A DNA stretch of 64,000 bases from Limnanthes douglasii subsp. nivea (taxonomy: Eukaryota; Streptophyta; Magnoliopsida; Brassicales; Limnanthaceae). A program made the position numbers and the translations under genes. The notes beneath the pieces are model-generated. The model saw nothing but the letters and a program-made list of their open reading frames with translations, searched no databases and was not told the DNA's origin. Positions 56,003-64,000 of the stretch are shown in pieces. Within the stretch, counting starts at the first letter, position 1. Every line of letters begins with the position of its first letter. The stretch covers positions 75,810,273 through 75,874,272 of the forward strand of contig JAUPFV010000003.1 in the NCBI GenBank assembly GCA_036936605.1. The letters are read 5' to 3'.

Positions 56003-56310
56003 GGCTTAAGTGCAGCTTGAAGTATCCCATTATAGGCATTCATTTGTCAAATCGTGCTCGACATGATTGAACTTCGAGGATTCAAATTCATCTGTAGCTT
56101 CCTCACGTTCGTACCACTCCGGTTTTGTTATGTTGGTTTCAAAAACAAATTCGAGAAAAATATTAGCATCTTCAAAATTTCTATCAATAAGACCAAAAAA
56201 GATCCCTCCAGGCATCGATATATTCCAAATATTATCATCCTGGTCCAAATCTTTTTCCTGCTTAAAAAATGTGTCTAACAGCACATGTGTTGGCGACGTT
56301 AATGCCCTTA
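56003..56310 (-). pseudogene. Unidentified minus-strand exon, right side of element C
   Basis: The frame 56284-56030 encodes an acidic 84-residue stretch (LLDTFFKQEKDLDQDDNIWN, MPGGIFFGLIDRNFEDANIF, KPEWYEREEATDEFESSKFN) and extends upstream to about 56310, where TTTCCTAATAAG could be an acceptor. It looks like real coding. Element C inserted between this and the related coding at 49262-49587. Family not recognised. Confidence 0.45.
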
Positions 56311-56330
56311 TTAGGAAACATTAATGATGA

Positions 56331-57528
56331 GCTTGGGAATCTCTGGTTTCAGAGTGTTTGAATTCTTGAAACTCTATCTCTTCCTCACATATAGTCTTTT
56401 TTAGTGATTAATGATGAACTTTTTTAAATTATTAGGACAATAAGGTCATGAATTGCATGATGCGATAAATCATATAAAATAAAAGTGTAGATTTATGGAG
56501 TTTCTTGTAATGATAGATACATGTCAAGCAGCCACACTCTTTTTTCCTTCTTCATTCTCCTGGTGTTTTAACTGTTAAAAGTGGTTTGAAAGGAGAGAAC
56601 TCCTATTTACATCATTTGGCAACCCGAGTATTCAATCTTCCCATCTCTCGATTCATACACCATCTCTTTCAGCGCTTAAACATTGTGACTCCTACTTATT
56701 AATTGTCTTAAGACATCTTTTGCTTCCAGTCTTCAATTCCATAGTATATCAATCCAATTGGAGCTGAAAATAAGAAGTCACACGTGGTTTGTTTTTTTAA
56801 GCTCTATTAATGCATCTCCATAAGAAGTCACACTTGGTTTGTTTTTTTAAGCTCTATTAATGCATCTCCTCGCGCCTTTGAAGATAATGGTTCTCATATA
56901 AATTAGATCAATTAGTTTGTGTATAAAAAACTCTTTGTATCCAAATATTTAGATTCTAATAAAAGGTTTGCTTAAAAAATAATATGTATATAAAAAGAGC
57001 TAAATAATTAATTATTGTTATACAACGATTAATTATTATATTATACATATTTAAAATCATAAATCGGGAGATTATGTTTGTTATCTTAAAATAAAACAAA
57101 ATACTATAAATTTAAAAAATAATATTAATATATTAGATAAGCAACCTCTAAATATATAACGAAATACTTACCACATATTTATAGAAATGTAAGGTAAAAA
57201 CCATTTATCCTTTGATATTACATGAAAAACAAAATACGTCTTTTTTACATTGTATATCAGGTAGAAATATTAAGCACCTTGATGAGATCGGTAATATAAC
57301 TATACATATTACTGGTCAAGGCACCGGTTCCGTTTAAATGTAATACGTAGTTTACTCAATAAAGCGATTATAGTAACCTACCTAAACCTCTTACAAAACT
57401 GCTCCCGATTGCCTTGCGAAAAATAAACCGAACACACATCAAATGAACCAACTAAAAGAGTCTGCTCGAGGTTCAAGCTCAGACCAAGACAAACCGAGCA
57501 TATGGCTTTGTTCAGCCTAAAGCTCAAC
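56331..57528. other. AT-rich stretch between elements C and D
   Basis: No supported gene. It holds one 50-bp tandem repeat (56771-56870) and, at 57400-57560, a GC-richer patch of gag/cgag words without coding signature. Confidence 0.5.
56771..56870 (+). repeat. 50-bp tandem repeat, two copies
   Basis: TAAGAAGTCACACGTGGTTT starts at 56771 and its near-identical copy (CACTTGG for CACGTGG) at 56821. Confidence 0.9.
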
Positions 57529-57935
57529 CTGATTAGTATCGAAGCCAAGCTGAACAACACCAAACAGATGTGAGCAAATCCGAGCATAAAAGAAACTGAA
57601 CGGGGTTGTTACCGACCAGATGGCACTTTAAGCAGGGGAAAAGCAATGAGGTCGGCTTTGCATGGTAAATAACCAAAGAAAAGGTCATAAATGAAGTAAA
57701 AACTATTTATTAGTCAGCACATGTAACGCACTAAAACCATGGTAGTGGTCGTGATTTTAAGGCCATCATCATAGATAATGGTATACGTGCAAGAATAATA
57801 AAGTCGCGCAATAAATGGCTAAAGTGTAATTGTTATGTAATAGTATAAATATGGAACCATTGTATGTAAAAATGATGATTTTCTTTAATCAATAAAGAAT
57901 CACTGGTGAAATATTTGTTAGATTTTCCTTTAACA
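57529..57935 (+). repeat. Element D 5' LTR (left edge uncertain)
   Basis: Ends TTTAACA just before the PBS. TATAAATA at 57844-57851. If the start is 57529 the length (407 bp) agrees with the other LTRs here, but no partner LTR is in the window. Confidence 0.6.
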
Positions 57936-57937
57936 AG

Positions 57938-57955
57938 TTTAGCGCCGTCTGTGAG
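57938..57955 (+). other. Element D primer binding site
   Basis: TTTAGCGCCGTCTGTGAG two bases after the LTR, close to the element C site. Confidence 0.75.
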
Positions 57956-57959
57956 AAAT

Positions 57960-59590
57960 CTGAAAATACACTCCCATATTAAGCACCAATACTAGTGACT
58001 AGATCAGAGATTGAAATAGAACCTTCTGCGAGACATACCGTGATAACAAACCAAACACCAATGTTGGAACAAGTTGTCAAACCAAGCAATATCCCACCGC
58101 CGATTGTTAACCCCTAGAATGACCACCTTATGAGGGTTGTAGAGATTTCAACGAGCACCTTCCCCGCAACCATTGATCTACCAATTTCTCCTGCCACGAT
58201 AAAATTTTATCATACCTAATCGATCCACCTACTAGAGCCAATAATCCCTCTGATGCCATATAAGTTCATCGTTTAGAGAAGCCGATTTAGTCCATGCATG
58301 CTGAACAAATGGCATATCATGGCTAGAAAGCAAAGGATCAGGCCAGCAAAGCAACTTAGGCTGAGATGCATGATACTATCCATGCATTAACAATCAAACT
58401 TCACGATGGTATCCAAGTTTGACAGCAATCGGGGTTCGAAACCAGTCAGGTAGCCAGGCGAGAATGATCTTCTAAACGCGATAAGTGCGGTGATGGAACC
58501 AGAGAAAGAAGCGATCATAAACGTGTGAATGAGAAAGAAAAATATCGCGGCCTACATGCTAAACGAATCTCCGTTTGTAGAAAAAATCTTTGCTACAAAA
58601 CTCTCGCAAAAATTTGACCCTTTTTGTTTCGAGGCATACGACGGTATAGGTGACCCGGAAAATAATTTGGAGCAGTTCAGAATATGATGATGGCTTTCAA
58701 TTCGGATGACATCATGATCAACCAGGCTCTATCCATGACGTCAAAGGTAATTCCATAGACTGGTTCAGCAGGTTTCCTAAAGGATCTATAAACGATTTTG
58801 CAAGATTATAGAGTACATTGAAAAACAGATGTGTCGATAATAAAGAGTTAAGGAAAGATGCACACTCCATCATGGATCTCTACAAGAGAAGAGGCAAGTC
58901 ATTGAAAAGTTACGTCAAGCAATTCGGCCATACCATGAACAAATTACTCGATTTGGCATATTACATGGTCATTGCATCATTAAAGCGGGGACTCGACAGG
59001 CAGGATGAGTTATACGAAGATCTGTTAAAATTTCCATATGATAAGATAGGAGACTTCATTGCACAAGCTGATCAATTTATCAAGATGGACGATGCAACGA
59101 AAATGAGCTCTCCCGAAAGAGTTATATCAGATTCTAGGAGGGGAACATATGACAGAAGGAAGCCAAATGACGACCCCCTTCGATAAATACCAAGGGCCAT
59201 TAGTAATCAACGATTTGCAGCTTACGAAAACTCAGCGAGACGGTTTACGATACTAATGGAAACCATCTCTGTTATCTATGATTGGACCAAAGACTAGGTG
59301 CGATACCAGTCCTAACGAGTTATGTCTGCACCGAACTACAAGAGATCGACCATGCAATTTTGCTCCTACCACAAAGACCATGGACACGCTACCGATGATT
59401 GTTGGAAATTGAAGGAGGAAATACAAAGGTGGGTAGATAGTCGCGAGCTCATCCAATTCGTTAGACAGCAAGAACAGCATCACCAAAGCAAAAAAAAAAG
59501 AGCCTCATCGAAACTATCAAGAACCTCAATGAGAAAACAAAGGTTCGATACATGTAAGCAACAATTACTATTTACAATTTCTGGTTGAGG
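57960..59590 (+). pseudogene. Element D gag remnant
   Basis: A long proline-rich N-terminus with stops leads to the core near 58590-58680 (KLSQKFDPFCFEAYDGIGDP, ENNLEQF). Frame 58818-59186 carries the conserved RCVDNKELRKDAHSIMDLYK, VIASLKRGLDRQDELYEDLL and KIGDFIAQADQFIKMDDATK. Frame 59322-59588 has the finger-like block FCSYHKDHGHATDDCWKLKE with all four metal ligands in place. At least four stops or shifts. Confidence 0.85.
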
Positions 59591-59734
59591 CACCCTAACA
59601 AAGGCAGATCAACAGTTTAGGAAGTGTTCGAAAGTTGATCTGGAGATACACTAGATCGAAGACTCTTCTTACAATGCGTACAGAGAACCTGTATATGATC
59701 TCACTTTCAATTATGACCGACCTAAGAGGTATTG

Positions 59735-60070
59735 CCACCCCCATGAGGATGTCTTAACAATTAACCTGTATATAAGAGGCGACATGGTGATCAGGGTTTT
59801 AGTCGAATGGGGCAGCTCGCCTAACATTATTTTCAAAGCTAGTTATAATCAAATGTTAGAGGTACCGCCTTAAAAGGCAACACAACGTAACTTGATGGGA
59901 TATGAGGGGAAAACCTCGCTGTGTATGGAAGAATTTGATCTCATGGTGAAGGTAAGGCATAGTGTCACCAAGAGAGATATCAAAATGTTATTCATGATTT
60001 CAGACGCGTGGAGCTCTTACACACCATTATTGGGCGACCGTGGCTGCACATAATGGAAGCTACTCCTTGC
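59735..60070 (+). pseudogene. Element D protease remnant
   Basis: HEDVLTINLYIRGDMVIRVL is followed by VEWGSSPNIIFKASYNQM, where the catalytic DTG has become EWG. IIGRPWLHIMEATP (60020-60062) is the second conserved block. The catalytic Asp is lost. Confidence 0.78.
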
Positions 60071-60299
60071 TTGATACGATATCAATTAATAGGCAATGGG
60101 GAGGCGGAAACAAAAAATATGGTACCCCCTTTTCCCGACCTAATAGATGATCCAAAGGAGAATATGCGACAGGATGAGATCCCCGAGGATGCTACGAAGA
60201 AATGGGTAGCAGATGGGCACACACTGCGCGTAGGTACACGTTTAGATTATGTTTTTAGCCCATCCTTAATCATAATGGTACAACAAAATCAAGATATAT

Positions 60300-60737
60300 T
60301 TGTGTGGACTACTAGTGATGTATCAGGATTTGATCCCTCAGAAATATGCCATGAGTTAGTAATTGATAGATACGTAGTGAAGTCGCCAAGCTTTCCAGCT
60401 TCGGGTATATTCGACGAGGTCGGTATCCGTTTTGGGACACAAATCCAGTTTTAGTTAAAAAGAAGAGAGGTAAAAGGTTCATGTGTCCATTTCACTGACT
60501 TAAATCAAGCCTGTCCTAAGGATGCCTTTCCACTACCTTGAGTTAATCAATTAGTAGATTCTGCCTCGCGGTGGGAATTTATGTCCTTTATGAATGCGTA
60601 CTTCGGTTATAACTAAATTATGATGGATTAGAATTATGAGGAGCACACAACCTTTCAAAAGAAGTGCAGTTTTTTTTGTTATACCGTCACCGTCATGCCC
60701 TTTGAGCTAAATAATGCAGGGTCTACGTACCAATTGG
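60300..60737 (+). pseudogene. Element D reverse transcriptase, 5' part
   Basis: FVWTTSDVSGFDPSEICHEL begins the RT N-terminal region. A frameshift near 60440 follows. FTDLNQACPKDAFPLP, QLVDSASRWEFMSFMNAYFG (catalytic Asp of FMDA now Asn) and MPFELNNAGSTYQLV lead to the element B insertion. The frame does not resume inside the window. Confidence 0.82.
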
Positions 60738-61110
60738 TGTGGATTATTTTCGACTGATGGTAATTTTGTCATGTGTTTTGTGGTATTTCAAAGATATTAA
60801 ATGTTTAGGTGTTTTGTAATGAGAGATTTAAGCTACCTGGTTGTATTAAATGTTCATTACCCTCATTAATGAAAGTGGTTGGGTATTTCTACCCTTAATT
60901 ATGGGCCATATGGGCTTTCGGATCAAACTTATGAAATCGGGTCGAATTCGAAAACCCATTAGTTTATTAAGCAGATTAGCAATTAGCTTAGTGAAAAGGT
61001 GATTAGCTTTTAGTACTTTTGTCCAGTTCTGATGTTTCAGTGGGTGGTTTTTGTCCGAATTGCCCATGTCTGGTCTCTACAGTGAGTGGCAAATATTTTT
61101 GGACTCATCA
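60738..61110 (-). repeat. Element B 3' LTR
   Basis: On the minus strand TGATGAGTCC ... AATAATCCACA. It matches the element A LTR throughout. The LTR TATA box has drifted to TAGAAATA. Confidence 0.88.
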
Positions 61111-61125
61111 GTAGCCCCTTTTTTA
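61111..61125 (-). other. Element B polypurine tract
   Basis: Minus strand AAAAAAGGGGCTAC, adjacent to the LTR. Confidence 0.7.
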
Positions 61126-61548
61126 GGTTTTGTCGAAGGCCTTTGGTAAGACCTAAAAAATATTTCATAGCCACTAGGAACATTCTCCGGACTGTTTAAG
61201 TACTCTGCTCAAGTTTTATCCGGACTGAAAACTTCTTAGAAGTTGAGAAGTTCTACTATGGATCGTGGGACACGTGTCATCTTTTGATTTTCCTCACTAG
61301 CCGTTTTTCTCCTAGAATGACGCTCCAACTGATCCCAAAAAGCAACCTCTTCATTTAATACCCAGGGCGTAAGCACCGCCTTCAATCATTACTTTTGTCT
61401 TTTCGTATTCTCCTAGGTTTCTTGTAACTCTTTTTGTCTTACTTAGTATGAATGACTTCTTTTCATATTTTTACTATCTTCATTACTCCCTCATTCCTTC
61501 GTCTCCAAATTTTCACTTCTCTTCTCAAAGCTCTTTTGGTGTAAGTTT

Positions 61549-64000
61549 ATGTCCATAACAAGAAACGCACTGGTAAAAGGCGGGTGGCTTAATCTTTTGG
61601 ATTTAAAAAAGCACAAAGGGTTGAGCGAGAAAGGCGCATTGGTGTAGGTCTTCCAGTTTCTCTAGTCGAAAAGCTTGAAACACCATCTTCAGAGGCTGAT
61701 CGAGGTTCATCTTCTGCCAGAAGTTCCAAACCCAGGAGGTTATTTCAACAAAGTCTTTCACCCATTGTATCAGGATCTTCGGTTCAAGAGTCACAGCCCA
61801 CTGTTGAATGGGAAAAATCTGTATCAAGTACAATAAAACCTTCTCCATTTATAACCATGGGGGCAGATGCTGAAAAATTCCGAGAAAAAGTCACACTTCA
61901 CCGAATAGGCCGCTTAGTGAAGGGCCAGGCTGTTGTTTCACAGTCTAAGTCTCCGAAATCAGGGCCTTCTAAGTCCGGAGCCAAAGACAACGTTACAGAA
62001 TCAGGGCCATCTATCAGAGTCCCTAAAGATAAATCCTCCGGTCCGTAGGGTACTGGAACTAGCTCCCTAAAGATATCGGTCACTCCGGAGAGACCAATGG
62101 ATTGCAAGCTTAGCAAGATACTTATCTACACGGAGCTGTTCAACTTGGGGCTCAGATTTGTCCTTAGAATCAGAGATTGTCAGATACTTTCATCTGATAA
62201 AGCTCTGTCAAAGCCAGCTGAGTCCCAATGCTTGGTACACCCTCATGGCCTGCATTATGGCCTCTAGGCTCTCCGGAATACCACTTCTGATGGAGCAATT
62301 TGCTGCTGTGGCCAGTCTCTGTAAGAACCACGTCATCCATTTCTACCACTACAATATGGAAGATAATTTCAAAGTGGTGGATGATCTGCTTGAATCGGAG
62401 AAGAATGGGAAGACCCAATTCGTGTTTATTAGTGGGGCTTGGGAAAACGGGAGGAAGATCAAAGCTGGTGTCAACCCTAGCATGCTCATCAGCAGATAGA
62501 AACGTTCAGGTAAATATTCAATCATGCTTGTCTTTTTTTTTTAAAAAAATACGTTACTAAATTGCTCTTCTTTTTCTTTCGGTAGTGCTGCCGAAGGAGT
62601 TCTCCGACTACTTGGAGGAGGGGCAGAAAACTTGTACCAAGCCGAACGCTTGGGCTGCTGAAAAATGGGGAAATCGATTCCACAACTGCTTTACCACCGG
62701 TAATTCGGTGAGGTCCCACCTCTGGAACACAATTGGCCGGAGAGACCTTTCTTGGAAGGAATTGACCACCCTACCTCCTCTTGGTGTCATCCTCCAGAGG
62801 ATAGAGGATAAAGATGGTAAGCTGGCCTTACCTGCCAGAGCAAAAGCCCCGAGCAAGATGAAGGGCAAGAAGGGTAAGAAAAAACAAGATGCAACTGAGG
62901 TTGCTCAAGATGGTGCTAATGAGATTGCCCCAAAAGATCTGGAAGTGCAGGCCCAAGGGGGAATCGATGCCACTCTACTTCGAGTGGTTGAAGATGAAAG
63001 TATCAGAGAGGTAGGTGGACCTCTAAATCCTTTAAAGGCTCCCAAAAAGGATCGAAAACGGGGAGCAGACGGCGGAGATAGGGAAGCCAAGAAGAAGAAA
63101 ATCTCTTCGGGGGACGAAGTCGCTCTCCGGCCTCCGGAATCTCTTCCTCCGGTCGAAACAACTAACCCCACATTGGCAGAGTAAATCCCAAGTGATTTAC
63201 ACACCGGAGAGGGTGCCGTAGGGGATATCAACATCGATGGAGTAGACATCCGTGGCCTTCAAGGAATTGGCCTTTACTTTGGAGACCTGGAAAAAGACGA
63301 CTTCGCTGGCCCTTACCTTCCTCTAAGATCCTCAAACATAGTTACTTTCAATGGTAAGTCTTTTTCTGTTTCATGGGAGAATGACATGAAGACCCACTCC
63401 TTGTTGAGCAACATTCAACCGGTGCTCAACCTGGAGAGACAAGTTCGAATCCAATCTACCCTCATCAACACACTCAACGCAGACAAAGAGAGCTTTTCCA
63501 ACAACCTCCTTAACGCCAATCAAAATATTGAGGCATTAAGAAGAGAGATTAAGGAGTTGAAGAAGGGGAAAGAGGAATTAGCCACCAAGCTGGCCACGTC
63601 GGAGAGGGTTAACAGAGAACTTCAAACTAAGTGTTTTGGCTTGGAGAAGGATCTCTCCACTTCGAAAGAGGAGGTGAAGGCCAACGACAATGTCATCCAA
63701 ACCCTAACCAGTGACAAAATTTCACTCAAAGATGCGGTATCTAGAGTCAACAAGGAGAAAGATGATTTGATCAAGGAGCAGGAGAAGACAATCCAGGCCA
63801 AGATCGATGCATACACCAACAAGGTGATAGATTCTCAAGAAGAGAGGTATGCTTAAGTCAAATCCGACATGGTCTTTCTCTTTCATCGAACATTTCCGAA
63901 GAGGACACTCGGAGATTTATGGTGATATGTGGAATACGAAGACCTCCAATTCCACACTATGGTTGATGGTGATAGGCACAACTATTCCAGTGGTTATGAT
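61549..64000 (+). pseudogene. Element B antisense ORF (aORF), nearly open, runs off the window
   Basis: Exon 1 (61549-62519) starts MSITRNALVKGGWLNLLDLK, shifts frame near 61607, and continues with VERERRIGVGL, a Ser/Pro-rich region and HRIGRLVKGQAVVSQSKSPK. Next come the domain MDCKLSKILIYTELFNLGLR, LSPNAWYTLMACIMASRLSG and NFKVVDDLLESEKNGKTQFV. The intron is 62520-62585. Exon 2 has LPKEFSDYLEEGQKTCTKPN, SWKELTTLPPLGVILQRIED, KMKGKKGKKKQ, KKDRKRG and KKKK (nuclear signals), INIDGVDIRGLQGIGLYFGD and a long coiled coil (63500-63850). Stops are at 62046-62048, near 62498, at 63182 and at 63854, mostly single changes. About 300 bp present in A near 27720-28060 is missing. Similarity to A is strong throughout. 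Confidence 0.78.
62520..62585 (+). other. Spliceosomal intron in element B aORF
   Basis: CGTTCAG|GTAAATATTC to TTTCGGTAG|TGCTGCCG, 66 bp, T-rich before the acceptor. Splicing keeps phase (g|tg gives Val) into LPKEFSDYLEE. Same position as in element A. Confidence 0.82.

Larger units (their letters stand above)
57529..60737 (+). mobile_element. Element D: Tat-type retrotransposon, interrupted by element B
   Basis: LTR, PBS, gag, protease and the first part of RT read on the plus strand until the insertion point at 60737/60738. The rest of D lies beyond the window, past element B. The left LTR boundary is uncertain (TGATTAG at 57529 or TGTTACC at 57607). Confidence 0.82.
60738..64000 (-). mobile_element. 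Element B: inverted Tat element of the A family, inserted in D
   Basis: Minus-oriented element whose 3' LTR (60738-61110) and PPT come first. Its antisense gene, therefore on the plus strand, follows to the window end. The junction with D is sharp at ATTGG|TGTGGATTATT. Its sense pol genes lie beyond the window. Confidence 0.88.

Noticed and set aside
57378..57587. Minus-strand 69-codon frame left of element D
   Set aside because: Isolated, no conserved motif; it partly overlaps the presumed element D LTR.

Overview
This window is plant nuclear DNA, most likely from a eudicot. It is AT-rich and has spliceosomal introns, TATA-box promoters and plant-type transposable elements. It is a nested, decaying transposon landscape with one recognisable cellular gene, the 3' part of an aldo/keto reductase gene at 1-1142. 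No species can be named from the sequence.

Layout. 1-1142: aldo/keto reductase exons. About 2280-3340: minus-strand Ty1/copia remnant. 3802-30712: an old Ty3/gypsy element of the Tat/Retand type (TE1), with its 5' 7.83 kb tandemly duplicated (3645-11474 and 11475-19305) and a second, younger Tat element (A, 19834-29440) inside it. 30713-39060: AT-rich DNA holding a 406-bp MULE-type MITE, short tandem repeats and eroded coding remnants. About 39070-48045: a composite Mutator-like element (MULE) carrying a plant-mobile-domain gene, three small related TATA-driven genes and an OTU-fused MULE transposase. 48171-49149: DUF4283/zinc-knuckle LINE ORF1-like remnant. 49588-56002: a Tat element (C) with both LTRs and a perfect 5-bp target duplication, inserted in an unidentified minus-strand gene. 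About 57529-60737: a fourth Tat element (D), interrupted at its reverse transcriptase by an inverted relative of A (B, 60738 to the window end).

The Tat elements share the order gag, protease, RT, RNase H, a second archaeal-type RNase H, integrase, then an antisense gene (aORF) before the polypurine tract. In A and B the aORF has a small intron at the same place. In A, C and TE1 a TATA box on the antisense strand lies upstream of the aORF (B has a mutated one). The predicted protein has an N-terminal region resembling the plant 'putative gypsy-type transposon' domain, lysine-rich basic stretches and a coiled coil. It looks like an independently transcribed, spliced passenger gene.

Almost every transposon gene here is broken by stops, frameshifts or loss of catalytic residues (protease DTG, RT YIDD, integrase glutamate, OTU cysteine, SWIM histidine). 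The best-preserved frames are the two complete small MULE genes (155 and 125 codons), parts of A's pol, and the B aORF.
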